Assembly: GCA_964511535.1 (NCBI GenBank)
Contig: CAZEFW010000150.1
Coordinates: forward strand, 1-24,871
Source of the DNA: CAZCFB01 sp964511535
GTDB lineage: Bacteria; Myxococcota_A; Polyangia; GCA-2747355; CAZCFB01
DNA: 24,871 nucleotides
Direction: 5' to 3'
How positions within the stretch are numbered: position 1 is the first letter of the stretch; every line of letters begins with the position of its first letter. This document shows, in pieces, positions 1 to 8,841 of the stretch. A program made the position numbers and the translations under genes. The notes beneath the pieces were generated by a model. The model ran no database searches. It was not told the DNA's origin and saw only the letters and a program-made list of their open reading frames with translations.

Positions 1-6
1 AAAGGA

Positions 7-23
7 GCGTAGCAGCGCTACGC
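7..23. repeat. Perfect 7-bp hairpin with 3-nt loop
   Basis: The left arm GCGTAGC (7-13) and right arm GCTACGC (17-23) pair perfectly around an AGC loop. It lies in the gap downstream of the minus-strand gene that ends at 99. The arm format, GC-NNN-GC, is shared with hairpins at 8843, 8943 and 8970, so this looks like a member of a structural family of intergenic elements. There is no U-tract, so a classical intrinsic terminator is not supported. The rest of 1-98 holds no recognisable gene. Confidence 0.6.
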
Positions 24-98
24 GACTGACGAACGGCGCCGGCAGGGGCCGCGAGGACAAGCGAGGTGAGGGTCGGTCGAGGGGAGGAGCCCCCGGGA

Positions 99-1364
99 CT
101 AGATGGGCGCGAACAGCTTCTCGCGGTTGGCAGCCTTGCCCAGGTCCTGCTGCAGGGTCTTTTCCGACCGGCTGAGCAGGGAGCAGATGGCGGACAGGGT
201 CAGGTAGCCGCGCTTGTATTCGAGGAACTGCAAGCGGCCCTTCTTGCCCGAGGCCACGGACTGCCAGTTCTGGTCCGGGATGATCGGGATGACGATGTCG
301 GTGACCTTTTCCTTGCTGGTGGAAGGCTTGCCGATGCGGGGCGACCAGGAGCCGCTGAAGTTGGAGCGCACGTAGAAGCCGCCGATGTCGGACTTGGGGC
401 ACTCGCCCTTGACTTCCTTGGTGCAGACGATGTTGCCCACCTCCACCAGGGAGCCGAGGAAGTACTTGCCCTCGTCGGAGGCGAACACGATGCCGTATTT
501 CTTGCTGCCCTGCTTGCCCTGGGTGTCGGAGTAGGTCTTGATCAGATCCTTGTTGCGCTCCGTCTTCTGGATGAACGTCTCCAGCTCCTGGTAGAGCCGC
601 AGGGTGTTGTTGTAGTAGTGGAACAGCCGGTTGATGGCGATATCCTCCATCATGGCGTAGTTGGTGCGGAACAGCTGGTCCTGGCGCTTCTTCGCCTTCT
701 CGGGCGAGGCGTGCGGCGAGGCGCGCAGGATGTCCTTCAGCTCCTCCATGAGCTTCTCATCGTAGAGGATCTTGCCCTTGCCGCGGGTGCGAGAATCGCT
801 GAGCGTGCCGATGAGCTTCTTGTTGGTGACGACGATCTTCTCGGTCTCTTTCTTGATCCTCGCGGCGTCCTCGATGGTGCGGTTGAAGAGCATGCGAGCG
901 CCATAGATCCGGCCGCAGGCCCACCCGACGCAGAGCGGGATCAAGGCGGTGATCACCAGCACGATGATCATCTTGATCGGGCTCTTCTTCTCCTCGGGGA
1001 TGTCCACCAGCGGGCCAGCGTCAGTGATCACCTGGGGCGCGGCCTGCACCACCGGCGCGGAGGCGGCGAACGGGTCGCGGGAGGTGTCAGGCGGCGGCGC
1101 CGCGGGAGCCGCGGGCTGGGCCGGCGCAACGCCAGGAGGCGCCACGACGCCGGGAGGTGCCACGACGCCGGGAGGTGCCGGCGCGGCGGCCGGCGGCTGG
1201 GCGGCGGTCCCGGCAGGCGGCACCGGGGCGCCGGGCGCGGGACCCGGCGCGGGGGCAGCACCTGGCGGTGGCGGCGCGTCTGCAGCAGCGGCGGGCTTGG
1301 CAATGCCGAGCTTCGCCTTGAGATCAGACAGGTCACGTCCTGCTTTTTTCGATTTCTGGTCCAA
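99..1364 (-). CDS. Single-pass membrane protein of unknown function with Pro/Ala-rich N-terminus
   Basis: I do not recognise the family. A TTG start at 1364 (421 residues) is chosen because GGAGG lies 5 nt upstream; the reading frame stays open to an ATG at 1415, but that start has no comparable ribosome site. The N-terminus is charged (DLSDLKAKLG at about residues 12-21), followed by a Pro/Ala/Gly-rich linker (about 24-95) with repeated PPGVVA units. One hydrophobic segment (about 131-151) probably spans the inner membrane. This would leave a ~270-residue C-terminal part in the periplasm, with a charged helical stretch and one close Cys pair (VCTKEVKGEC). No catalytic motif is visible. The gene has its own promoter-like sequence at 1431-1459 and lies downstream of rnc on the same strand with a 168-bp gap. 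Existence is well supported; function is unknown. Confidence 0.8.
   Translation of the reverse strand: MDQKSKKAGRDLSDLKAKLGIAKPAAAADAPPPPGAAPAPGPAPGAPVPPAGTAAQPPAAAPAPPGVVAPPGVVAPPGVAPAQPAAPAAPPPDTSRDPFAASAPVVQAAPQVITDAGPLVDIPEEKKSPIKMIIVLVITALIPLCVGWACGRIYGARMLFNRTIEDAARIKKETEKIVVTNKKLIGTLSDSRTRGKGKILYDEKLMEELKDILRASPHASPEKAKKRQDQLFRTNYAMMEDIAINRLFHYYNNTLRLYQELETFIQKTERNKDLIKTYSDTQGKQGSKKYGIVFASDEGKYFLGSLVEVGNIVCTKEVKGECPKSDIGGFYVRSNFSGSWSPRIGKPSTSKEKVTDIVIPIIPDQNWQSVASGKKGRLQFLEYKRGYLTLSAICSLLSRSEKTLQQDLGKAANREKLFAPI
1141..1176 (-). repeat. Two perfect 18-bp tandem copies in the Pro-rich linker
   Basis: The 18-mer GCCACGACGCCGGGAGGT occurs at 1141-1158 and again, unchanged, at 1159-1176, with a diverged third copy just before it. 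On the coding strand it encodes PPGVVA repeats in the linker. Being a multiple of three, it can change linker length without breaking the frame. Confidence 0.8.
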
Positions 1365-1387
1365 CTCTTCCTCCCTGGAATGTCGTG

Positions 1388-1413
1388 GCGGCCGCACGTG
1401 ACACTGCGGCCGC
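1388..1413. repeat. Paired GCGGCCGC palindromes in the leader of the 99-1364 gene
   Basis: The 8-bp palindrome GCGGCCGC occurs at 1388-1395 and 1406-1413, separated by 10 bp (ACGTGACACT). The two copies could pair as an 8-bp stem in the mRNA leader, or act as two sites for a dimeric regulator. They lie between the predicted promoter (1431-1459) and the TTG start at 1364. A role in regulation is inference. Confidence 0.4.
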
Positions 1414-1430
1414 ACCGAAAGGCTCTGGGC

Positions 1431-1459
1431 AGTCTATGGTTGCGTAAGTACGGTGTCAA
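1431..1459 (-). promoter_or_regulatory. Sigma70-like promoter for the 99-1364 gene
   Basis: On the minus strand a perfect -35 box TTGACA (1459-1454) is followed by exactly 17 bp and then TAGACT (1436-1431), a 4/6 match to the -10 box. It would give a leader of about 60 nt before the TTG start at 1364. It lies downstream of the rnc stop, so the membrane-protein gene can be transcribed independently of rnc. Confidence 0.6.
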
Positions 1460-1532
1460 GAAGGCAGGGCGCTGGCGCTCCACCAGTACCAAATACGCGC
1501 CGAACGACGGTTTTTCCCCTCTCCGGGAGGAT

Positions 1533-2240
1533 CTATCCCTCGGGCGCGGTCAGCCGCTCCAGGGCTTCCCTCGCGGCGCGTCGTTCGGCAGCCTTCTTGG
1601 TGTTCCCCTCGGCGCGCCCGATCTCCTCTCCCTCCAGCAGCGCGGCCACCAGGAAGGACCGCTGGTGCGCGGGCCCACGCTCCTCCAGCACGACGTAGGA
1701 GGGGGCCCCCTGCCCCCTGGCCTGGGTATACTGCTGTAGCGCGCCCTTGTGGTTGCCGTCCTGGTCCTGGGCCGCTGCCTCATCCAGGGTCGGCCCGAGC
1801 AAGCGCTCCACCATGGCCTCGGCCACCTCGTAGCCGCCGTCCTGGAACACCGCCCCCACCACCGCTTCGAAGGTGTCGGCCAGCAACGAGGCCTTCTGCT
1901 GCCCGCCGGTCTGGCGCTCCCCTCGTCCGAGCAGCATGTAGCGACCCAGCTGGATCTGTCCGGCACAATCGGCCAGCCCCGTGGTGCTCACGGCCAGAGA
2001 ACGCAGCCGCGTCAGCTCGCCCTCGCGCACGTGGGGCAGGCGATCCATGAGCAGGCGCCCGACGCACAGATCCAGCACGGCGTCGCCCAGGAACTCCAGC
2101 CGTTCGTTGTGCTCCTTGCCACGTTGCTCGTTGGCGAATGAGCGGTGGCACAGGGCCAACTCGAGCCGGCCCTGGTCCTGGAATTTGTACCCCAGCGCGT
2201 CCATCAGGTTGTTCAGGTCGTCATCCCACATGTCGGTCAA
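1533..2240 (-). CDS. rnc: Ribonuclease III
   Basis: Endoribonuclease that cuts double-stranded RNA in the cytoplasm, with roles in rRNA and mRNA processing. The 235-residue length is normal. The catalytic domain carries the family signature NERLEFLGDAVL (45-56). Glu49, Asp53, Asp122 and Glu125 align with the four metal-binding residues of the E. coli enzyme (E41, D45, D114, E117). A double-stranded-RNA-binding domain follows (about 163-230), ending in the usual Lys/Ala-rich helix (NTKKAAERRAA). The first codon is TTG at 2240, preceded by GGGGG 4 nt away; an in-frame ATG three codons later is possible but too far from that site. The gene is divergent from the pseudokinase fusion gene, with 82 bp between them. 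The frequent downstream neighbour era is absent. Confidence 0.96.
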   Translation of the reverse strand: MTDMWDDDLNNLMDALGYKFQDQGRLELALCHRSFANEQRGKEHNERLEFLGDAVLDLCVGRLLMDRLPHVREGELTRLRSLAVSTTGLADCAGQIQLGRYMLLGRGERQTGGQQKASLLADTFEAVVGAVFQDGGYEVAEAMVERLLGPTLDEAAAQDQDGNHKGALQQYTQARGQGAPSYVVLEERGPAHQRSFLVAALLEGEEIGRAEGNTKKAAERRAAREALERLTAPEG

Positions 2241-2322
2241 CGCGCCCCCGGATTCCTGCCCCGGTCCATGTTAAATTGATGGCGGTCTGAACGGGGTCCA
2301 TCATCATCGCCACGGAGAGAGG

Positions 2323-5300
2323 GTGAGCCAGATCACCACGCTAGGTAAATATCACATCCTCGAGCGGCTGGCAGCCGACTGGATGTCCGAGATTTACCGC
2401 GTCAAGACCATCGGCATCGCCGGCTTCGAAAAGGTGCAGGCGCTCAAGAAGATCCTCGCCGAGCACTCGAGCGATCCCGTCTTCTTCCGAACATTCATCG
2501 AGCAGGCCAAGGAGGCGTTCTCCCTCAACCACCGGAATATCGTCCAGGTGTTCGAGTTCGGCAAGACCGGCGAGGACCTCTTCCTGGCCATGGAGCATAT
2601 CCCGGGCCTGAACCTCGGGGGGATGATCCGCCTCGCCAGGGCCAGCGGGCGCGGGGTGCCGGTGGGACTCACCTGCTACATCATGGGCGAGGTCGCCGCG
2701 GGGCTCGAGTATGCCCACCGAAAGACCGACCACCACGGCCGCGAGCTGGGGGTGGTGCACTGCCTGGTGACGCCGGACAACATCGCCTGCTCCTTCGAGG
2801 GGTCGGTGAAGATCCTCGACTTCGGCCTCTCGCGCACGGCCTGGCTCATGGCGCCCCGGGGAGACATCTTCCCGGGCGAGGCGCGCTACCTCTCGCCCGA
2901 GCAGGTACGGGGCGAGGACCTCGACGCGCGCTCGGACCTGTTCAGCTTCGGCGTCATCCTGTGGGAGCTGCTGGCCGGCGCGCCGCTGTTCAACGAGGAG
3001 AGCCGGTCGGCCCTGTTTCGACGCATGCTCCAGGACGCCATCCCGTCGCCGCGGACCATCAACCCAGACATCCCGGCCGAGCTCGAGGAGCTGACCCTGT
3101 CCTGCCTGGCGCGGGAGCCGTACCACCGCACCAACAACGCCTCGGTGCTCCAGGCGCAGCTGCACCGGATCCAGCGGCAGCTCGGCGCGGTCATCGGATC
3201 CCGCGCCCTGTCCACCTTCCTGGAGGACCTGTTCCCGGTCCACAGCGATCACCACGACGCGCGCCAGTCAGAGTCAGGCGGGACCGACTCGGGGCCTGCC
3301 CTCGCCCCGGGAGGCGCTGCCATGAGCCCTCCCCCGGGGCTGGCAGAGGACAGCTTCGACGATCTGTTCCTCGACCGGCCGGGGACGCTCTTCCCCGACG
3401 AGACCCCGGCCAGCGGAGCGGTCGCCTCCGTGGAGCCCGCGCCGGAGCAGCCAGCAGCGCCACAGTACCTGCAGACCCCCAGCCCCGCGCCGGCGCCGAT
3501 CCCGAAGCCGGAGACTGTGGGGGTGCTGCGCACCGGCCGCCCCGAGGACGAGGACCTCTCCGCGGTGCACGCCGAGCCGCCCGAGACGCTGGAGGCGTCC
3601 ACGCTGGACCTGATCGAGGCGCCCCAGCTCTACACCGATGACGGCACCACCGGCGCGCTAACCGGCACCCTGGACAGCGATGAGATATCCATCGTCGACC
3701 TCGGAGACGCCGAGCTGGAGGATGACCACTCTCGCTCCGAGCCCACCGCGGCCGCGTCGGCGCCCCTGCCCGACCCGGAGGGCTCCGGCCCCTGGGATCC
3801 CGTGGACCTGGACGAGCCCACCGCCGATCTGCTGGACCAGTGGGGCGCGCCGGACATGGACATCACCGCGCCGCCGGCGGAGGACCCTGGCCCACCGTCG
3901 CCTCTGGCCCACGCCGAGACCGGCACCAACGAGCTGGAGAATGTCACCCCGCTGAATCCGGGACACGCCGACGGGCTGGACATCGCCAGCGCTGACATCA
4001 CCATGCCCATGCGGGAGCTCACCCCGCAGCCAGGCGCGCCGGAAGCGCAGGCTCAGGCGCTGCAAGACCGGCCCACGGAGCCGCCGGAGCTCTCCGAGGT
4101 CCCCACCGCGCCGCGGCAGGGCGACCGCGCGCATGGCGACGACGGCCTGCCTCAAAAGAAGCGGTTCATCGCTGTCTCGCTGCTGCTGGAGGGCCCCCCC
4201 GCCGCGGCTGCCGAGGCGGCCGCCCTTATCGCGGACATGGCCTACAAGGTCGACGGGCTGATTCACGAGCAGGATCCTGGCGCCGGCAGGATCCTGGTGC
4301 TGTTCGGGCTGCCCACCGCCGACGAGCTGGACATCGTCTCGGCGGCGCGGTTCGCGTTGGACTGCAAGGAGGCTGTGGATAGCCTCGCCGCCTCGCCCCG
4401 GGCGACCCAGCTGGACGCCACCCTGCTCACGGTGCGCATCGGCGTCAAGGCCGGCACGGCGCGGAGCGCCAGGAGAGACGCCGGCTGGTCCCAGGGGTTT
4501 CAGCTGCTCGGCAACATCCAGCGCGCGGTGGGCGACCTGCCCCGCCGCGGCGGCCCGGGTCAGATCCTGCTGGCCGGCCTGGCCGCCCGCCTGGCGCGGC
4601 CGCACTATGCCCTGCGCACGCTGACCACCGCCTCGGGCCCCACCGGCGCCCCCCCCACGCACCTGCTGCTCGGCCCGCACCCCTCCGAGGGGCAACGCCA
4701 GTCTCGCCCGGGCAGCCTGATGGTGGGGCGCGAGGTGGAGATCCAGGCCATCAAGTCGACCTGGCGCGAGAGCATGGTGCAGAGTCAGCAGTGCGCGGCG
4801 CTGGTCATCGGCGAGGCGGGCATCGGCAAGACCCGGCTGGTGGATCACTTCCTCGGCTTCTTCGCCCAGGACGTGCTGCTGCTGGCGGCGCGGGCCACAC
4901 CCCATCGTCGGCTGACCCCCAACGCGGTGCTGGTGGATCTGCTGCACGCGGCCACCGGCATGGGGCGCCCCCGGGGCGGCTCGCTGCATAGCCGGCTGAC
5001 CACCTCTCTGCACCACCTGCTGGGAGATCCGGATGACGACCACGCGGCCGAGGCCCTGCTCTCCCTGGTGCGCCCCTCCGGCGAACGAATGCAGCAGGGC
5101 GCCCCCTCCCAGGAGGGCACGGTCAACCCATTGCGGCTCCAGCGCGCCCTGCGCAAGCTGCTCAACCGGCTGGCCTGGGACAGGCCGGTGGTGGTCATCA
5201 TCGAGGATCTGCACTGGGCCGACACCAGCAGCCTGGAGGCCCTGACCGGGCTGGTGGAGCGCCCGGACGAGGCGACCGGTCCGTGCTTCTTCCTGCTCAC

Positions 5301-7350
5301 AAGCCGCCCCGAAGAGAGCCCTGTGATGCAGGCCCTGATCAGCGCGGATGGCGTCAACCCGGTGCTGCTGGACGAGCTGGACGAGCAGGACCGGCGCCGC
5401 CTCATCGCCGAGGCGCTCGGCGAGGAGAGGGCCAGCGACGCCCTCGTGGAGGAGGTGGCGTACCGCGCTGGCGGCAACCCGTTCTACATCCGCGAGCTGA
5501 CCCGCGCCCTGGCGGAGCTGGAGGCCGACGAGCTGGCCGAGGTCCCGGCCACGGTTCAGCGGGTGGTGGCGGGCCGCGTGGATCGCCTGCCGGTGCAGGT
5601 CAAGAACGTGCTGCAGCACGCCGCGGTGATCGGCGCCACCTTCCGCGAGCCGATCCTGGCGCGGCTGCTGGGCCGGAACCCGGCCCGCGCCCTGGCGACC
5701 CTGCGCAACCTCGGGCTCATCGTGCCGGGCATGCTCACGGTGATGCGGCACAAGTCGAGCACAGGCGACGGCGAACAGTACGAGCGGGAATGGGCCTTCC
5801 GCAACATCCTGCTGCGGGAGGTGGTCTACGAGGACATCGGCCTGGCTACCCGGCGCCGGCTGCACCTGAAGGTGGGGCAGATCATGGCCCGGCGGGTGGG
5901 CGAGGGATCGAGCGACCGGTTCGCGGACGTGGCCCTGCACCTGGAGCAGGGGGGCGAGCGGGCCGTGGCGGGAGGGTTCTACCAGCGCGCCGCCGACGAG
6001 GCCTCTGCCGCCTACCCGAGCCCCGAGGCGCTGCGGCTGTACGACGCCGCCCTGCAGCTGGCCGGGGATGACCAGGAGCAGCGACACGCCGCCCTGTCCG
6101 GCAGGGAGCGGATCCACCGGCAGCTCGGCTGGTCTCACCGGCAGGCCGAGGATCTGGAGGCGCTCGGGGACCTCGCAGGAGATGACCCGGCCCGGATCTC
6201 TGACCTGCGCAACCGCGAGGCGAACTACCTGCTGCGCCGGGGGGAGGCCCTGCGGGCGCTCTCCGCCGCGGAGCAGGCGGAGCGCGCCGCTGCTCAGTGC
6301 GGCGATGACCTGGCCCGGGGCGAGGCGCTGCGCCTCAAGGGCGACGCGTACCAGCGGCTCAACGACCACCGACGGGCCGTGTCTGCCGCCGAGGGAGCGC
6401 TGGAGCTATTCAGGGGACAGCGGTCGGTCCATGACCAGGTCCGCGCCCTGACCTCGCTGGGCTGCATCAGCCTGGATCGAGCGCGCTACGAGGAGGCGAG
6501 CGGCCACTTCGAGGCGGCGCTCGATCTGCTCAAGAGCGCCGAGGATCGCTGGCGAGAGCGGATCCTGCGCTACTTCACGGCGGTTATTCACTACTGCCGC
6601 GGCTACCTGCCCCAGGCCCTGGGCGAGGCGCTCTACTCGCTCAAGCTGTGCGAGCAGTACGGCGATCGCGCCCGGGAAGGGGACAACTCCACCGTGGTGG
6701 GCATCATCTACCTCGAGCTGGGGCAGCTGGAGCATGCCCGGGCCTACCTGGAGGCTGCCCTGACCATCCACCGGGAGACCCGCTCTCGCTGGAGCGAGGC
6801 CGATACCCTGGTGTACCTCGGCCTGCTGGAGGCCACCTGCGGCGAGTACGAGCGCGCCCTGGAGGTGCTGAGCGGCACCCGGGAGATCGCCGAGGAGATC
6901 TCGGCCCGCTCCATCACCATCGGCGCGCGAAACGCCGTGGCGTGGGTCCTGTGCGAGCGCGGCGAGGCCGAGGACCCGGCCGACGCGGCCGAGGAGGCGC
7001 TGGCCGCGGCCGAGGAGGCGCGCCTGCTCGGCATCATCGTGGGCGAGATCCCGGGGCTCAGTCGGGCGGCGCGGGCCTACGCGGCGCGAGGGCGCATGGA
7101 CGAGGCGCTCTCCCTGTCCCGCCGGGCGGTGGAGCTCCTGGGTGACCAGGGGTTCATCGAGACCCCCGAGGAGGAGGTGTTCTTCGGCCACTTCCGCATC
7201 CTCGCCGCCATGGGGGACCCCGGCGCGGACCGGTGGCTGGCCCGGGCGCGTCAGGCGCTGGAGCTGAAGCTGGGCCGGCTGGAGGACGGCGAGTGGCGCC
7301 AGGCGTTCTCCACCCGGGTGCCGCTGAACCGGGCCATCCTGGAGCGCTGA
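2323..7350 (+). CDS. Pseudokinase / cyclase-like / AAA-ATPase / TPR fusion protein
   Basis: A 1675-residue multidomain signalling protein, probably cytoplasmic since no membrane segment is seen. Domains in order: a Hanks-type kinase fold (about 10-285); an acidic, Pro-rich linker (about 310-605); a degenerate class III cyclase-like domain (about 612-785); a P-loop ATPase with Walker A GEAGIGKT (830-837) and Walker B VVVIIED (956-962) followed by LHWAD; and TPR-like helical repeats (about 1210-1640). The kinase keeps Lys42, DFG (166-168), SPEQ and DLFSFGVILWEL. The catalytic-loop HRD, however, is H146-C147-L148, and the glycine loop reads AADWM (17-21). The cyclase-like domain lacks the metal-binding Asp residues. 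I infer a pseudokinase scaffold whose only clear nucleotide-hydrolysing unit is the ATPase. Automatic annotation would call it a Ser/Thr kinase. The start is GTG at 2323 after GGAGAGAG; no upstream ATG fits better. Confidence 0.9.
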   Translation: MSQITTLGKYHILERLAADWMSEIYRVKTIGIAGFEKVQALKKILAEHSSDPVFFRTFIEQAKEAFSLNHRNIVQVFEFGKTGEDLFLAMEHIPGLNLGGMIRLARASGRGVPVGLTCYIMGEVAAGLEYAHRKTDHHGRELGVVHCLVTPDNIACSFEGSVKILDFGLSRTAWLMAPRGDIFPGEARYLSPEQVRGEDLDARSDLFSFGVILWELLAGAPLFNEESRSALFRRMLQDAIPSPRTINPDIPAELEELTLSCLAREPYHRTNNASVLQAQLHRIQRQLGAVIGSRALSTFLEDLFPVHSDHHDARQSESGGTDSGPALAPGGAAMSPPPGLAEDSFDDLFLDRPGTLFPDETPASGAVASVEPAPEQPAAPQYLQTPSPAPAPIPKPETVGVLRTGRPEDEDLSAVHAEPPETLEASTLDLIEAPQLYTDDGTTGALTGTLDSDEISIVDLGDAELEDDHSRSEPTAAASAPLPDPEGSGPWDPVDLDEPTADLLDQWGAPDMDITAPPAEDPGPPSPLAHAETGTNELENVTPLNPGHADGLDIASADITMPMRELTPQPGAPEAQAQALQDRPTEPPELSEVPTAPRQGDRAHGDDGLPQKKRFIAVSLLLEGPPAAAAEAAALIADMAYKVDGLIHEQDPGAGRILVLFGLPTADELDIVSAARFALDCKEAVDSLAASPRATQLDATLLTVRIGVKAGTARSARRDAGWSQGFQLLGNIQRAVGDLPRRGGPGQILLAGLAARLARPHYALRTLTTASGPTGAPPTHLLLGPHPSEGQRQSRPGSLMVGREVEIQAIKSTWRESMVQSQQCAALVIGEAGIGKTRLVDHFLGFFAQDVLLLAARATPHRRLTPNAVLVDLLHAATGMGRPRGGSLHSRLTTSLHHLLGDPDDDHAAEALLSLVRPSGERMQQGAPSQEGTVNPLRLQRALRKLLNRLAWDRPVVVIIEDLHWADTSSLEALTGLVERPDEATGPCFFLLTSRPEESPVMQALISADGVNPVLLDELDEQDRRRLIAEALGEERASDALVEEVAYRAGGNPFYIRELTRALAELEADELAEVPATVQRVVAGRVDRLPVQVKNVLQHAAVIGATFREPILARLLGRNPARALATLRNLGLIVPGMLTVMRHKSSTGDGEQYEREWAFRNILLREVVYEDIGLATRRRLHLKVGQIMARRVGEGSSDRFADVALHLEQGGERAVAGGFYQRAADEASAAYPSPEALRLYDAALQLAGDDQEQRHAALSGRERIHRQLGWSHRQAEDLEALGDLAGDDPARISDLRNREANYLLRRGEALRALSAAEQAERAAAQCGDDLARGEALRLKGDAYQRLNDHRRAVSAAEGALELFRGQRSVHDQVRALTSLGCISLDRARYEEASGHFEAALDLLKSAEDRWRERILRYFTAVIHYCRGYLPQALGEALYSLKLCEQYGDRAREGDNSTVVGIIYLELGQLEHARAYLEAALTIHRETRSRWSEADTLVYLGLLEATCGEYERALEVLSGTREIAEEISARSITIGARNAVAWVLCERGEAEDPADAAEEALAAAEEARLLGIIVGEIPGLSRAARAYAARGRMDEALSLSRRAVELLGDQGFIETPEEEVFFGHFRILAAMGDPGADRWLARARQALELKLGRLEDGEWRQAFSTRVPLNRAILER

Positions 7351-7442
7351 GCCCCAAAGGGGGGTTCGCTCAATCTTCACAGACCCTTTTGCGATCCCGT
7401 GCGTTGGGTACCTCTCATGACCCACCGTCCCGGGAGCAGAAC

Positions 7443-8840
7443 ATGAACAGAACCAAAGCCATCCTGGTCTTCGCCGCGCTGTTGGCCCTGAGCGCGGTGA
7501 TCATCGCTCGCGGCGGCAAGACCGCCACCATCCCCGTCCCCAAGCCGGCGCCCACGCCTGGACCCGTGGCTGTTCAGAAAGGCCCGATCAAGCTCGGTTC
7601 ATCCCTCTCGGGCACCCACCTGCTCCAGGGAGGCAACGGAGAGGTCTACCTGGACATCTCCCTGAACGTTGGGAAAGCACGGGGTCAGGACCGGGCGCCG
7701 GTGAGCATCGCGCTGGTGATCGACCGGTCTGGATCCATGGCTGGCGAGAAGCTGCAGCACGCGCGCGCCGCCGCTCGCAGGCTGGTGGCCAGCCTGAGCG
7801 ACGGGGATCGTCTGGCGCTCATCAGCTACGGCTCCGATGTGACCACCGAGGTGGCCTCCACGTTGATCTCCAGCCACAGCCGGCGGCTGCTTCTGCACGC
7901 AATCGACGACATCGCCGACCGGGGCGGCACCTACCTGTCGGGCGGCTTCGAGGCTGGACGGGACGAGCTGTTGCGGGCCGCGTCCGCCAGCCCCGAGCAC
8001 CTGAGCCGCATCATCCTGATCAGCGATGGCCAGGCCAACGAGGGGATCACCTCCACCTCGAAGCTGGCCGACATGTCGCGCAAGGCCCTCTCTCGCGGCG
8101 TGCACCTGACCACCATGGGGGTGGGCCTCGATTTCAACGAGAACCTGATGACGGCCATGGCCGAGCATGGTGGAGGTCACTACTATTTCATCAAGAACTC
8201 CGATGCCCTGGCTGGCATTTTCGAGAAAGAGCTCAAAACTTTGAAGCAGGCCGTGGCGCGCCGCGCTCGGCTCACCGTGCAGCTCGAACCGGGGGTTCAG
8301 CTGGTTCAACTGTTCGGCTACTCCCATCGCCAGAGCGGGCGTCAGGTGCATGTGGACCTGCCGGACATGTACGGGGGTCAGCAGCGCATGGTTATGCTCA
8401 AGCTCAGGGCGCCCACGGACAGCGCCGGTGAGCGGCAGCTGGCCCAGGTGCAGGTGTCGTACTCCGACGTGGTCACCGGCGACAGCCTGAGCCTGACCAC
8501 CACCACCAGCGCCACCGTCACGGCCGACGCGAGGCTGGTGAAGTCCAGCCGGGATCGGACGGTGCTCGCCCGCGCCGAGCAGGCGAAAATCTCGGCCAAC
8601 CTGACCAGGGCCATGGAGTCGTACGCCAGCGGAGACGTGGCAGGCGCCAGCAGCAGCCTTCGCAACCAGATCGCCGTGACCACCGAGGCCAACGAGGAGC
8701 TGCGCTCCGCCACCCTGGACCGGATCCTGGGCAAGCTCAAGCGGCAGCTCAAGACCGCCCGCGAGGCGGCCCCAAGCTCTGCGGAGGGCAGAGCGCTGAC
8801 CAAGGGCGGGAAGTATGAGGCGTATCAGATGGCGAAGTGA
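7443..8840 (+). CDS. Membrane-anchored von Willebrand factor A domain protein
   Basis: 465 residues from the ATG at 7443, which has GGGAGC a few bases upstream; the frame is open further upstream but only into the end of the preceding gene. An N-terminal hydrophobic segment (about 6-22) without a lipobox Cys suggests a signal anchor, leaving the rest periplasmic. A VWA domain (about 88-260) has an intact metal-ion-dependent adhesion site: DRSGS (Asp94, Ser96, Ser98), Thr163 in GGTYLSGG and Asp195 in ISDGQANEG. Such domains bind protein ligands through a divalent cation. A beta-rich domain and a helical C-terminus follow, resembling the layout of YfbK-like VWA proteins. It lies 92 bp after the pseudokinase gene on the same strand, so co-transcription is possible. 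The ligand is unknown. Confidence 0.9.
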   Translation: MNRTKAILVFAALLALSAVIIARGGKTATIPVPKPAPTPGPVAVQKGPIKLGSSLSGTHLLQGGNGEVYLDISLNVGKARGQDRAPVSIALVIDRSGSMAGEKLQHARAAARRLVASLSDGDRLALISYGSDVTTEVASTLISSHSRRLLLHAIDDIADRGGTYLSGGFEAGRDELLRAASASPEHLSRIILISDGQANEGITSTSKLADMSRKALSRGVHLTTMGVGLDFNENLMTAMAEHGGGHYYFIKNSDALAGIFEKELKTLKQAVARRARLTVQLEPGVQLVQLFGYSHRQSGRQVHVDLPDMYGGQQRMVMLKLRAPTDSAGERQLAQVQVSYSDVVTGDSLSLTTTTSATVTADARLVKSSRDRTVLARAEQAKISANLTRAMESYASGDVAGASSSLRNQIAVTTEANEELRSATLDRILGKLKRQLKTAREAAPSSAEGRALTKGGKYEAYQMAK

Positions 8841-8841
8841 C

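Noticed and set aside
1510..1532. Intrinsic terminator after rnc
   Set aside because: There is a short A-run on the minus strand after a weak CCTC/GAGG stem, but no U-tract in the rnc transcript.
2241..2322. Promoters in the 82-bp gap between rnc and the pseudokinase gene
   Set aside because: The AT-rich patch near 2270 was examined on both strands, but no -35/-10 pair with 16-18 bp spacing was convincing.
3658..6369. 903-codon open frame on the minus strand inside the pseudokinase fusion gene
   Set aside because: It lies fully antisense to a gene with clear Walker motifs and repeats; its composition is typical of a shadow frame.
7352..7362. CCCC-AAA-GGGG stem as an intrinsic terminator after the pseudokinase gene
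   Set aside because: Only four base pairs, no U-tract, and the next gene on the same strand follows within 92 bp.
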